A DNA stretch of 64,000 nucleotides, from assembly GCA_050734135.1 (NCBI GenBank), contig JBOHUG010000114.1:62001-126000 (forward strand), written 5' to 3'. Positions within the stretch are counted from its first letter, which is position 1, and each line of letters opens with the position of its first letter. The notes beneath the pieces are model-generated. The model did no database searches. It was not told the origin of the DNA and saw nothing but the letters and a program-made list of their open reading frames with translations. Shown here piece after piece: positions 31,497 to 40,215 of the stretch. A program made the translations under genes and the position numbers. The DNA comes from Bog-877 sp050734135 (GTDB lineage: Bacteria; Chloroflexota; Dormibacteria; Aeolococcales; Bog-877).

Positions 31497-32963
31497 ATGC
31501 CTGTGGCTCAAGCCGGATCTCAGCGCAAAATAGTCACACTGATCCCCGGGGACGGGATCGGGCCCGAAGTCGTTCGGGCCACCCAGGCGGTGATCGAGGC
31601 GAGTGGCGCGCTGATCGAGTGGGAGGAGCATCCCGCCGGTGCCAGCATCTTCCTGGAGGGACTGCCCTCCGGGGTGCCCAAAGAGACCGTGGAATCAGCG
31701 CGCCGCACCGGCGTCGTCCTCAAGGGGCCGCTGGAAACACCGGTGGGCTTCGGCGAGAAGAGTGCCAACGTGACCCTGCGCAAGCTCTTCGAAACCTACG
31801 CCAACATCCGCCCGGTGCGGGAGCTGCCGGGAGTGGCCACCCCGTACACCGGCCGCGGGGTAGATCTGGTGGTAATGCGCGAAAACGTTGAGGACCTCTA
31901 CGCAGGGATCGAGTACATGCAGACTCCCGGCGTGGCCGAAACCCTGAAGCTCATTTCCCGCAAAGGCTGCGAGAAAATCGTCCGCATGGGCTTCGAGTTT
32001 GCGCGCTCAGAGGGCCGCCACACGGTGCACTGCGCCACCAAGTCCAACATCATGAAATTCAGCGAGGGCCTGCTGAAGCGCACCTTTGAAGAGATCGCGC
32101 CGGAATACCCGGACATCGAGTCGTACCACATCATCATCGATAACTGTGCGCACCAGCTAGTAAAGCGACCCGAACAGTTCGACGTCATCGTCACCACCAA
32201 CATGAATGGCGACATCATCAGCGACCTAAGCTCCGCGTTGGTGGGCGGACTGGGATTCGCTGCCTCGGCAAACATTGGCAACGAGGTGGCCATCTTCGAG
32301 GCGGTGCACGGTTCGGCTCCGAAATATGCGGGAAAAAATGTCATCAATCCCACTGCCTTGATCCTCACCGGCGTCATGATGCTGCGGCACCTTGGCGAGC
32401 TCGCCGCAGCCGAGAACGTCGAGCACGCGGTCCTGCTCACCCTCGAGTCGGGAGTCAAGACCCAGGACATCGCGGGCGGCGGCCCGGCGGCTTCCACCAC
32501 CGCCTACACCGAGGCGATCATTGCTCACCTCGGCGAGCGCTCTGCGAACTGGTCGGTGCGAGAACACCACACGCTCCAGCTTCCCAAGGTCTCCAGCGAG
32601 TATGCGCTAGTGCATGTTCAGGACCGCCACGACATAGGTCTAGACATCTTCATCGAGTCGGACCTTTCGCCTATCGAACTGGGACACAGCCTGGAGGCGG
32701 CCACCGATGACACCGCGCTTCGGCTCGCGACAATCAGCAACCGCGGCACCCAGGTGTATCCCGCCACCGGAGGGGCTACCACCGACTGCATCGACCACTG
32801 GCCCTGCCGTTTTCTCCTCCGCGATTTGGCCGCTGACCTGCAGGATGCTGATGTGTTCGCGCTACTGCAACGCGTTTCCCAGGAACACCGCTGGGTCCAC
32901 ATCGAGCGGCTGCCCGTCTTCGACGGAGAGCCGGGCTTCACCAAAGCTCAGGGCGAGGACTGA
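31497..32963 (+). CDS. icd: Isocitrate dehydrogenase with C-terminal extension (Thermus-like)
   Basis: The protein is about 488 residues from ATG 31497; ATG 31485 and an upstream start at 31470 are alternatives. The core oxidative-decarboxylase fold shows LIPGDGIGPEVV, the substrate-binding SANVTLRKLFETYANIRPVR, VVMRENVEDLYAGIEY, NMNGDIISDLSSALVGG, and the cofactor loop EAVHGSAPKYAGKNVINPTA. A ~140-residue C-terminal extension follows the core, as in the long Thermus-type enzymes. It makes 2-oxoglutarate in the TCA cycle. NAD versus NADP use cannot be settled by eye. Confidence 0.88.
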   Translation: MPVAQAGSQRKIVTLIPGDGIGPEVVRATQAVIEASGALIEWEEHPAGASIFLEGLPSGVPKETVESARRTGVVLKGPLETPVGFGEKSANVTLRKLFETYANIRPVRELPGVATPYTGRGVDLVVMRENVEDLYAGIEYMQTPGVAETLKLISRKGCEKIVRMGFEFARSEGRHTVHCATKSNIMKFSEGLLKRTFEEIAPEYPDIESYHIIIDNCAHQLVKRPEQFDVIVTTNMNGDIISDLSSALVGGLGFAASANIGNEVAIFEAVHGSAPKYAGKNVINPTALILTGVMMLRHLGELAAAENVEHAVLLTLESGVKTQDIAGGGPAASTTAYTEAIIAHLGERSANWSVREHHTLQLPKVSSEYALVHVQDRHDIGLDIFIESDLSPIELGHSLEAATDDTALRLATISNRGTQVYPATGGATTDCIDHWPCRFLLRDLAADLQDADVFALLQRVSQEHRWVHIERLPVFDGEPGFTKAQGED

Positions 32964-33000
32964 CGCACCCCGAACCTGCTCCTGCCGGGTGGGGCCGCGA

Positions 33001-33453
33001 CTAGCCTGTGGCTGCCAAGACGGCGGAAGCGTGCCCGGCTGGTTTGACTGCTTCCCACACCTGCTCGACCCGGCCATCCGAACCAATCAGGAAAGTTGTG
33101 CGACTGATACCCCCAGTGGATTGAGTCTCGCTCGACTTCCAGACGCCAAAGAGCTCGGCGACATGGTGGTCGGGATCAGCCAGCAGGGGCAAGTCGGGCG
33201 CGCCGCAGGACGCGGCGAATTCGGCCTTGGCTTGGACCTCCCCGACCGAGCAGCCGAAGACCCGGATGTGGTGCTGCCCGAAGGCTGGCAGGGCGCGGCC
33301 GAACTCCCCAGTCTCGATGGTGCACCCCGGCGTGTTGTCCTTGGGGTAGAAGTAGATGACCCAGCGCTGCCCGCGCAGATTGTCAGTGTCGACGACCTCT
33401 CCGGTACCGGCGGTGAGGGTGAAGCGTGTAATCGGATCACCGGGCTTCAGCAT
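33001..33453 (-). CDS. bcp: Peroxiredoxin of the BCP/PrxQ type
   Basis: This 150-residue protein has ATG 33453 preceded by GAGGAGA. The peroxidatic Cys44 lies in YPKDNTPGCTIETG. The resolving Cys found five residues later in many BCPs is absent, but Cys residues in VFGCSVGEV and ASCGAPDLP could serve. The conserved Arg is in ISRTTFLIG. The enzyme reduces peroxides using thioredoxin-type donors in the cytoplasm. It lies downstream of, and in the same direction as, the PucR-type regulator. Confidence 0.9.
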   Translation of the reverse strand: MLKPGDPITRFTLTAGTGEVVDTDNLRGQRWVIYFYPKDNTPGCTIETGEFGRALPAFGQHHIRVFGCSVGEVQAKAEFAASCGAPDLPLLADPDHHVAELFGVWKSSETQSTGGISRTTFLIGSDGRVEQVWEAVKPAGHASAVLAATG

Positions 33454-33506
33454 GGCATTCTCCTCATATCGATGGCTTTTCGGGCGGACCCTTACCCAGT
33501 TTTAAC

Positions 33507-35303
33507 TCAGTTCGTTAGTAACTGTCGTGCCTGCAGGGCGACGCTCAGCACGACCCTGGTTTCCGCGTCGTCCAGCGACGCCTTCAGCAGATCCTCGATG
33601 CGCTGCACCCGGTAGGCAAGGGTGTTGATGTGCACCTGCAGCTGGCGGCCCGCCGCCCGCTGATTCCACCCCTCGGCGACCAGCGCCTCCAGGGTGGGTA
33701 GCAGTGGAGTCCGATGGCGCTGAGCGTAAGTGAGTACAGGGCCCAGGGTCTCGTCCACGAAGCGGCGAAGGACGTCCGGGTCGCGTACCTCCAGCAGTAG
33801 GCGAAGGGCCCCAAGAGAGCGATAGGACGTGACCTGGCCGGACCCTCCGGCGCGACGGGAGAGCCGAAGCGCCTGGCGGGCTTCCTCGTGGGCTCGGGCC
33901 AGTTCCCGCGCCGAGGTCGCCAGATTGCCCATACCCACCGAGAAGCTGAGCCGGCGCCCCAGCCCCTGGACCAGCGCCAGGACCGCCCGGGAGAACTCCT
34001 CAAGCTCCGCCTGCGAAGGTAGGGCCGAACCGTTCTTCTGGGACGCGACCGGCGCCGGAATGAGAAGCGCTGAGTAGGTGGCCCGGGCCACCACCAGCGA
34101 TCCGGGAAAGCGGCGTCTCGTCAGCTCCTGGAGATCCCGCTGGAGCCGCTCCTGGAGCGGTTGGTTCTGGAACTGGCTCAGAGTGCGCTCGTCGTCAGGC
34201 TCTAGAACGAGTACAAAGGCTTGCTCAGGAATACGGTACCCGAGCCGCTCCGCTCGGACCGCCAAGCGAGCAGTGTCGTCCGGGTTCTGCCCCGGGGTGA
34301 GCAGCCCTTCGAGAAGGTCACCGCGAAGCCGTCTCTCCACCTCGGCGGCGGCCCGCTCCTTGAGCAGTTCGAGCGCCACCACGGTCGCCCCGTGCTCCAG
34401 CGCCCGCCGCTTTCCCGGCCCGGCGCCGGCGGGGGTCCCTTCGACAGCCAGCACCGCCACCAGCTCATCGCCAGCGCGCACCGGGGTGAGGATGAGGTCC
34501 AGCCGGGGCCGGGTCAGACTGATGCCGAGCGGAGCCGACGAGATGGGGCCCGTGAGTGATGGAGGAATCAGGAGCCGGCGCGCTGCCAGGCCGGGGCCGG
34601 CACCATGTTCCAGGTGGAAACCGAGCGGGTCGTAGAGCCCCACCGCGCCGCCGGCCAGGCTTGCGATGGCATCCAGAATCTTCGGCAGACCAGCACCGGA
34701 GAGCGCCAGATCGGTGAAGCGTTCGTGCACGGTCTGGGAGAGCTGAATCTCGACCAGCTGCAGCTCCAGCCGATGCTGCAGTTCGCTTCGCTCCAGCACT
34801 CCCGCCAAGGCGCCGGCGATCGCGGAGAGGACCGCCAGTTCATCCGGTCGGAACTCCCTGCGGTCGACGGTCTGAACGTTGAGGACCCCGACCATGCGCG
34901 GGCCGGCCAGGATCGGCACGGAGAGCATCGAGGTGAACCGCTCCTCGTCTAGGCCCTCGACCCACTGGAAGTGGGGATCGGTGGTCACGTCGGCTACCGC
35001 GAGCGGCGCCCGAGCGGCTGCCACCGCTCCGGTTATCCCCTCCCCGGGGGCCAGGACGACTCGGCCGACAGCCGCCTGGTTGAGCCCGTTGGTGGCGGTC
35101 AGCACCAATCCCGCGCGGGGCTGGTCGTACAGATAGAGTGCGCAGACATCCGCCTCCAGGACGCCGGTGGTCTCGCGCAGTACCAAGGACAGGAGCTCGT
35201 CACGCTCCATGGTCGACGCGGCTTCCACAGCCAGCTTTTGCAAGTAGAGGAGTTCTCTGAGCTCCCGCTCGCGGGCAGCTCCGGAGCGGGCGACCGGGGC
35301 CAC
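33507..35303 (-). CDS. GAF-domain PucR-family transcription regulator
   Basis: This 598-residue protein starts at GTG 35303, 1 nt after the moaC stop. A short helix leads to an N-terminal GAF domain (about residues 20-165: ETTGVLEADVCALYLYD, LAPGEGITGAVAA, TDPHFQWVEG). The middle is a CdaR/PucR-like sensor region (SLVVARATYSALLIP, LGRRLSFSVGMGNLA). The C-terminal helix-turn-helix reads EGWNQRAAGRQLQVHINTLAYRVQRIEDLL. Such regulators switch purine, diacid or amino-acid catabolic genes. Co-transcription with moaC suggests it may respond to, or control, a molybdoenzyme function, which is inference. Confidence 0.88.
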   Translation of the reverse strand: MAPVARSGAARERELRELLYLQKLAVEAASTMERDELLSLVLRETTGVLEADVCALYLYDQPRAGLVLTATNGLNQAAVGRVVLAPGEGITGAVAAARAPLAVADVTTDPHFQWVEGLDEERFTSMLSVPILAGPRMVGVLNVQTVDRREFRPDELAVLSAIAGALAGVLERSELQHRLELQLVEIQLSQTVHERFTDLALSGAGLPKILDAIASLAGGAVGLYDPLGFHLEHGAGPGLAARRLLIPPSLTGPISSAPLGISLTRPRLDLILTPVRAGDELVAVLAVEGTPAGAGPGKRRALEHGATVVALELLKERAAAEVERRLRGDLLEGLLTPGQNPDDTARLAVRAERLGYRIPEQAFVLVLEPDDERTLSQFQNQPLQERLQRDLQELTRRRFPGSLVVARATYSALLIPAPVASQKNGSALPSQAELEEFSRAVLALVQGLGRRLSFSVGMGNLATSARELARAHEEARQALRLSRRAGGSGQVTSYRSLGALRLLLEVRDPDVLRRFVDETLGPVLTYAQRHRTPLLPTLEALVAEGWNQRAAGRQLQVHINTLAYRVQRIEDLLKASLDDAETRVVLSVALQARQLLTN

Positions 35304-35304
35304 G

Positions 35305-35826
35305 TCAGCGGCCTCCGGAGGCCTCAGATCCGGCGCCGGGTCGGCGGATAGCTCCGGAGCGACCTCCCTGCTTGGCCAGCAGGACCACGGGGCCGATCTC
35401 GGCCCAAGGATCCAGGCTCTTGACCATGTCGATAACGGTCAAGGCGGCCACGCTGACGGCTGTCAGCGCCTCCATCTCGACGCCGGTGGTGCCCTGGCAC
35501 CGGACTGTCGCCCGCAGCCGAACGCGGTCAGGGTCCCGGGCGAGCTCGGCATCGACAGCGACGTGGGTGAGCGTCAACGGGTGGCAGAGTGGGATCAGCG
35601 TGGGAGTGTGCTTGGCGCCCATGATGCCCGCCAGCCGGGCCACCTCCAGGACGTCCCCCTTGTTGACGGTCCCGTCGGAGATAGCCGCCCAGGCGGCCTG
35701 GTTCAGCCGGACCTCGCCCTCAGCCGTCGCCTCGCGCGCCGTGCTGGGCCGGTCGCCGACGTCGACCATCCGGGCCTTGCCCCGTTCGTCAAGATGACTC
35801 AGCGAGGGGGTGTCTTCCTTCGTCAT
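35305..35826 (-). CDS. moaC: Cyclic pyranopterin monophosphate synthase
   Basis: This 173-residue protein has ATG 35826 overlapping the upstream stop (ATGA). MoaC signatures are DERGKARMVDVGDRPSTAREA at the N-terminus, LAGIMGAKHTPTLIPLCHPLTLTHV with active-site His/Lys, TGVEMEALTAVSVAALTVIDMVK, and the C-terminal VLLAKQGGRSG. The enzyme makes cyclic pyranopterin monophosphate, the first committed molybdenum cofactor intermediate, together with MoaA. MoaA is not in the window. It is the third gene of a four-gene operon. Confidence 0.95.
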   Translation of the reverse strand: MTKEDTPSLSHLDERGKARMVDVGDRPSTAREATAEGEVRLNQAAWAAISDGTVNKGDVLEVARLAGIMGAKHTPTLIPLCHPLTLTHVAVDAELARDPDRVRLRATVRCQGTTGVEMEALTAVSVAALTVIDMVKSLDPWAEIGPVVLLAKQGGRSGAIRRPGAGSEASGGR

Positions 35827-36452
35827 GAGCTCGCGGCGCAGGCGTTCACGCCTTTGGCCACGGTCCCCCCGCCGAAGCTAACCCCCACGATGAGGTCGTT
35901 GGGACGGGCAGCTTCACAGGAGAAAATAAGAGTCCGGTCAACATCGATCAGCGCCAGCGAGAACGAGGGGTGGAATCCCCTGGCGAGCAATTGTGGGATC
36001 AATGAGGGCAGGGACATTTGGCCGATCGCCAGTCCAGAGAACTTGAGCTTGATCGTGGGCTGGCCGAGCCCTCCGAAGACGACCGGGCCGCTGATCACCA
36101 GGGGCCGGTTGAGAATGGTCGTCTCCCCGCTCACCAGCACCTGTCCTTGCAACACGTGCACCTCGAGCTCAGAAAGGCCGTCATAGGTGCTCAGGCTGTC
36201 CGCCAGCAACCCGGTCGCCTCGGCGTCGGTGAGGTGCACCAGAGCCACCGGCTGGCCGTTGGTGAGGGCTGAGGCAACCGCCTGGGCCGCGCTCAATTGC
36301 AGCGCCGAGGCGGGTGCCGGAGTGACCGGGGGATAGTCGGGAGGGGTGGTCCAAAGGTGGACCGCGAAAACCACCAGGGCGACCACCACGACGACCGGCA
36401 GAAGGCAGCCCAGGCAATTCAGAGTGCAGCCGCGCCGAACTACACCGAACAC
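35823..36452 (-). CDS. Membrane-anchored unrecognised protein
   Basis: This 209-residue protein has a single N-terminal membrane helix (about residues 16-33, CLLPVVVVVALVVFAVHLW) preceded by a Cys/Arg-rich cytoplasmic end. The rest, which should lie outside, is mostly beta strands (ELEVHVLQGQVLVSGE, IKLKFSGLAIGQM) of the kind seen in lipid- or protein-binding folds such as DUF2993/LmeA. I would not assign a function. It sits between a Nudix gene (overlap or near-abutting) and moaC (4-nt overlap), so it belongs to that operon. Confidence 0.7.
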   Translation of the reverse strand: MFGVVRRGCTLNCLGCLLPVVVVVALVVFAVHLWTTPPDYPPVTPAPASALQLSAAQAVASALTNGQPVALVHLTDAEATGLLADSLSTYDGLSELEVHVLQGQVLVSGETTILNRPLVISGPVVFGGLGQPTIKLKFSGLAIGQMSLPSLIPQLLARGFHPSFSLALIDVDRTLIFSCEAARPNDLIVGVSFGGGTVAKGVNACAASS

Positions 36453-36453
36453 G

Positions 36454-36963
36454 TCAGCTGGCCACTCGCTGGCGAGCTCGCCAGGCCGCCAACGCCCGGC
36501 GGTGAGAGGAGAACACCAGCGGGGGGACCTGCTCGGGATCGAAGCAGCTCAACTCGGGCGCCTCTGCGGTAGGACGGGGCTCCCCCGCGGTCAACCGCCC
36601 GCGGTAGGCCAGCACGACCAGGCCCCCCTCCCCGGTGACCACATGGAAGACCCCAGCGAGGTCATCGACCGCGGCCTGGCAGCCGGTCTCCTCCAGGCAT
36701 TCCCGCGCCGCCCCGAAAGCAGGATCCTCGACGTCGTCGACATAGCCCCCCGGAAAGGCCCAGCCGCCCTGGCCGGGGGAGAGCCCTCGGCGGATCACCA
36801 AGAGCCGGCCCTCGGCGTCACTGGCCAGGAGGGCGGTGGCCACCTTCGGTCCCCGCCAGGCCACAAAGTCACAATCTGGGCAGGCTGGCAGATCGTGTCC
36901 CTCTATGCGGCGCGCTTCCAGGGCCGAGCCGCAGCTCGGACAGAAGCGGAACTGGACCTTCAT
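36454..36963 (-). CDS. Nudix hydrolase with N-terminal zinc ribbon
   Basis: The protein is 169 residues from ATG 36963. A zinc ribbon (RFCPSCGSAL and PACPDCDF) occupies the first ~35 residues. The Nudix box is intact: GGYVDDVEDPAFGAARECLEETG matches Gx5Ex7REUxEExGU. The zinc-ribbon plus Nudix order is like NudC-type NADH pyrophosphatases, but the protein lacks the long N-terminal NudC domain and its SQPWPFPxS motif. The substrate is therefore probably another nucleotide or ADP-sugar. It starts the operon with the membrane protein, moaC and the PucR regulator. Confidence 0.87.
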   Translation of the reverse strand: MKVQFRFCPSCGSALEARRIEGHDLPACPDCDFVAWRGPKVATALLASDAEGRLLVIRRGLSPGQGGWAFPGGYVDDVEDPAFGAARECLEETGCQAAVDDLAGVFHVVTGEGGLVVLAYRGRLTAGEPRPTAEAPELSCFDPEQVPPLVFSSHRRALAAWRARQRVAS

Positions 36964-37106
36964 TGGTCCCGCCGAGGCCCGGTCATCGCTGCCACCTCCT
37001 GCCGACCAGGTTCCGCCGCTGGCCACGCGCCTAATTGCGCGGCGCGGCGGGAACCGTCTCTCAGGCCCTCAGATGATACGTGCCCAGCTGCCGAACTCCG
37101 AAGCGG

Positions 37107-38342
37107 CTAAGAGTCGGTGAGGCGGCGCAAGTGGTCCTGATTCCAGTCCAACGGGTCGTCCAGGGACCCCGTGCCCCGGGAGATCGCCCGACCCCCGAAG
37201 CGGCTACGGAGTCCGTCCAGCGCCAGGTCCAACCGCTCCCCACGGCTGCCGGCGGGCTCGAACAGACTCAGCTGGCGGGCGTCCCTCAGCCCCTCGGCCC
37301 CAACCCCCAAAAGCCGCACCGCCTGACCGTCGCTCCAGTTCTCCGAGAAGAGGACTAGAGCAGCTGCCTGGAGCACCTGGTCGGCGTAGGTAGGCTCCGG
37401 CAATTGGCGTCGCCTGGTCACCGTTTCGAAGTTCGAGAAGCGCATTTTGATGGCCACTCCCTGGGCAATCAGGGATGCGGCCCGGAGTCGCTTGCCAACT
37501 CCTGCCGCCAGCACCGCGATCCGGGCATCAAGATCCTTGCGGGCGGTGAGATCACTTGCGTAGGTCTCCTCGCGGCTCACGGATTTAGGGATCACGGGCA
37601 AGGTGACCGGGGACGGGTCCACCCCACATGCCCGCTGTTGAAGGGCACCCGAGTTCGGTCCCAGCGTCTCCTGGAGCAAGGTGGGGGAGAACTTGCCAAG
37701 CTGGCCCAGGGTGTCGATCCCCAGTAGACGGAGCTTGGCGGTGGTCTTGGGCCCAGCTCCGGGAAGCCGCTCCACCGCCAGCGGGGCTAGGAACTGCGCC
37801 TCCTGACCCGGAGGCACGACCACCAGTCCCCGCGGTTTGCGCAGATCTGACGCCACCTTGGCCACCACTTTGGTGGTGGCCACCCCCACCGAGCATGGCA
37901 GCCTGAGCTCGGTCTCGAGGCGGAGGGCGATGTCTTCGGCTGCAGCCTTGCCGCCCCCCCTCAGGGACTCGGTGCCGGTGAGGTCCAGATACGCCTCATC
38001 CAGTGACCCCGGCTCGATAAGGGGGGTGTACTCGGCGAAGATCGAGAAGACCTGCAGGGAGATCCGCGCGTACTCGGCGATGTCGACTGGCAGGACCACC
38101 AGCTCGGGGCAGAGTTGCAGGGCCCGGCCAAGCGGCAGAGCGGAGCGAACCCCGAAGCGACGGGCTTCGTACGAGGCCGCCGCGACCACGCCACGGCCGG
38201 GATCCCTCCTTTCACCGGGGTGCGATTCGTGGCCGCCCCCCACCACCACCGGCAGTCCGGTCAGGTGCGATCGGCGGAGCAGTTCGCAGGAGACGAAGAA
38301 TGCGTCCAAGTCCACGTGCAGGATCGTTCGCGTTCTCGCCAT
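37107..38342 (-). CDS. dinB: DNA polymerase IV (Y-family)
   Basis: This 411-residue protein performs translesion DNA synthesis. Catalytic carboxylates are in HVDLDAFFVSCE (Asp10, Asp12 region) and PGSLDEAYLDLT. The fold continues with CSVGVATTKVVAKVAS, the helix-hairpin-helix LPGAGPKTTAKL, the little-finger domain and a clamp-binding motif QLSLFE near the C-terminus. An insertion with ESHPGERRDPGRG follows VVVGGGH. The gene starts 18 nt after the proS stop on the same strand, so the two may share a transcript. SOS regulation is not evident from a LexA box that I can see. Confidence 0.93.
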   Translation of the reverse strand: MARTRTILHVDLDAFFVSCELLRRSHLTGLPVVVGGGHESHPGERRDPGRGVVAAASYEARRFGVRSALPLGRALQLCPELVVLPVDIAEYARISLQVFSIFAEYTPLIEPGSLDEAYLDLTGTESLRGGGKAAAEDIALRLETELRLPCSVGVATTKVVAKVASDLRKPRGLVVVPPGQEAQFLAPLAVERLPGAGPKTTAKLRLLGIDTLGQLGKFSPTLLQETLGPNSGALQQRACGVDPSPVTLPVIPKSVSREETYASDLTARKDLDARIAVLAAGVGKRLRAASLIAQGVAIKMRFSNFETVTRRRQLPEPTYADQVLQAAALVLFSENWSDGQAVRLLGVGAEGLRDARQLSLFEPAGSRGERLDLALDGLRSRFGGRAISRGTGSLDDPLDWNQDHLRRLTDS

Positions 38343-38359
38343 CCGCGCCGACCCCGGGG

Positions 38360-40156
38360 TCAGGCCCCCCCGGGAAAGGTCCGAGCCGCCAGCGCCGCGA
38401 TCGGCTCCATCTGCGCCGCGACCCAGTCGCGTTCCTCCTGGCGCAGAGCGGCGAGCTCCTTCTGCACCTCGGCCAGGATGGCGGACCGCGCTACTGTCCG
38501 GGGCTCGCCTAGGCGCCTTTTGAACTCGGCCCCCTCCGCCTGCACGCTGCGGGGAGAGATCGTGACCCGGAGGGGAATCCCACGCAGGTCAGCGTCGGCG
38601 AACTTCACTCCGGGGCTGACGTCCCGGTCGTCGAACAGGACTTCGATGCCGGAAGCGAGCAGCTCTTGGTAGGCGGCCTCTGCGAGCTGAGTCACCGGCT
38701 CGTCCCGGCCTACTGAGACCAGCGCCACCTCGTACGGGGCAACCTCGAGCGGAAGGGTGAGGCCCCGGCCGTCGTGATGTGCTTCGGCCACGCAGGACAG
38801 CAGCCGGCCCAGGCCGATCCCGTACGAGCCCATGACCACCGGAAGCTGCTGGCCGGCCTCGTCGTTGTAGAGAGCCCCCATCGCCACGCTGTACTGGGTA
38901 CCGAGCTGGAAGATGTTGCCGTACTCGATGCCCCGCCGGAGCTGCAACGGGGAGCCGCAATTGCCGCAGGCGTCTCCGGTGCCGGCCGCGGCCACCCGGG
39001 CCACCGAGTAGGCCTGACAGTCGCGAGCCAAATTGAAGTTGCGCACGTGCCATCCTTGGCGGTTGGCTCCGGTCACCAGGTTGCGCCGGCGGGTGATCGC
39101 CTCGTCGGCCACCACGATCGCGGCCTGGCCCCCGAGTCCCCGCGGGGACAGGTACCCGGGCACTCCCCCCGCCCGCTCCAGCTCCTCGGCGGTCGCCGGC
39201 CGGAGGTCGATGGCGCCCGTGGCGTTGCGCAGCTGGGCCAGATTGACCTCTGAAGGCCCCGGTAACAGGGCCAGCACCAAGCGGGGCGGCTGGCCCCTCT
39301 CGAGCTCGGCCGTGAAGGCGACCGACTTGGCGATCCGGGCCGGATCAACCTGGAGGAAGGCCGAGACCTCGGCGACGGTTGCAGCTCCCGGCGTCTCCAC
39401 CTCCTCGAGCTCCTTCTCGGGCTCGGTCTCGGGCGCCGAAAGAACGGTCTCCGCGACCTCCTGGTTGGCGGCGTAGCCGCAGCTGTCACAGAACACCAGA
39501 GTGTCCTCGCCAAACTCGGTGAGGTACATGAACTCGTGGGCCAGGTGGCCACCGTGGACCCCGACATCGCTCAGCACCGCGACCACCGGGACGCCCGCCC
39601 GGGCCGCGATCTTGAAGTAAGCGTGGAAGTGGGCGATGTAGGCGCGTTCCAACCCGGCCTGATCTCGATCGAGAGAGTAGGAGTCCTTCATCGTGAACTC
39701 CCTGGTGCGCAGCAAGCCACCCCTGGCCCGTGGTTCGTCCCGGAACTTGGTCTGGAGGTGGTAGACGATCCGGGGCAGGTCCCGATATGAGCTGACGTTC
39801 GAGGCGGTCAGATCGGCGACCACCTCCTCGTGGGAGAGCGCCAGCGCCATGTCCCGTCCGCGCCGATCCTGAAAGCGCAGCAGAACCTGATCTATGTGAT
39901 CCCAGCGTCCACTCTTCTTCCACAGGTCGCCGGGGTGGACGACCGGCATCGAGAGCTCCTGGGCCCCGAGGGCGCTCATCTCCTCGCGGAGAATCCGGCG
40001 CAACTTCTGCTCGGTGCGCCACCCCATCGGCAGGTAGCTGAAGATGCCAGTTGCCAATTGCTGGACGAATCCCGCGCGCAGCAGCAGCTGGTGGGAGATC
40101 AACTCCTCGGTCGGGGCACTGCGCCGGGTGGCGCCGAAAAGGCCGCTAACTCGCAT
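38360..40156 (-). CDS. proS: Prolyl-tRNA synthetase (bacterial type with editing domain)
   Basis: This 598-residue protein charges tRNA-Pro. Class II motifs are visible: motif 1 near the N-terminus (SHQLLLRAGFVQQLATGIFSYLP); motif 2, FRDEPRARGGLLRTREFTMKDSYS; and motif 3, MGSYGIGLGRLLSCVAE. An editing (INS) domain lies between motifs 2 and 3 (AKSVAFTAEL, LGGQAAIVVADEAI). The anticodon-binding domain is C-terminal (EVALVSVGRDEPV, EVLFDDRDVSPGVKF). ATG 40156 has TACACT 6 nt upstream, so leaderless transcription is likely. Confidence 0.95.
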   Translation of the reverse strand: MRVSGLFGATRRSAPTEELISHQLLLRAGFVQQLATGIFSYLPMGWRTEQKLRRILREEMSALGAQELSMPVVHPGDLWKKSGRWDHIDQVLLRFQDRRGRDMALALSHEEVVADLTASNVSSYRDLPRIVYHLQTKFRDEPRARGGLLRTREFTMKDSYSLDRDQAGLERAYIAHFHAYFKIAARAGVPVVAVLSDVGVHGGHLAHEFMYLTEFGEDTLVFCDSCGYAANQEVAETVLSAPETEPEKELEEVETPGAATVAEVSAFLQVDPARIAKSVAFTAELERGQPPRLVLALLPGPSEVNLAQLRNATGAIDLRPATAEELERAGGVPGYLSPRGLGGQAAIVVADEAITRRRNLVTGANRQGWHVRNFNLARDCQAYSVARVAAAGTGDACGNCGSPLQLRRGIEYGNIFQLGTQYSVAMGALYNDEAGQQLPVVMGSYGIGLGRLLSCVAEAHHDGRGLTLPLEVAPYEVALVSVGRDEPVTQLAEAAYQELLASGIEVLFDDRDVSPGVKFADADLRGIPLRVTISPRSVQAEGAEFKRRLGEPRTVARSAILAEVQKELAALRQEERDWVAAQMEPIAALAARTFPGGA

Positions 40157-40162
40157 CGCTCA

Positions 40163-40168
40163 AGTGTA
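40163..40168 (-). promoter_or_regulatory. Leaderless-type -10 box TACACT (proS)
   Basis: On the minus strand TACACT is followed by 6 nt and ATG 40156. Confidence 0.5.
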
Positions 40169-40215
40169 CGAACGACTCTCTCCGCCTCTGACGTGGCCCT
40201 GGTCCGGAGGCCCGC

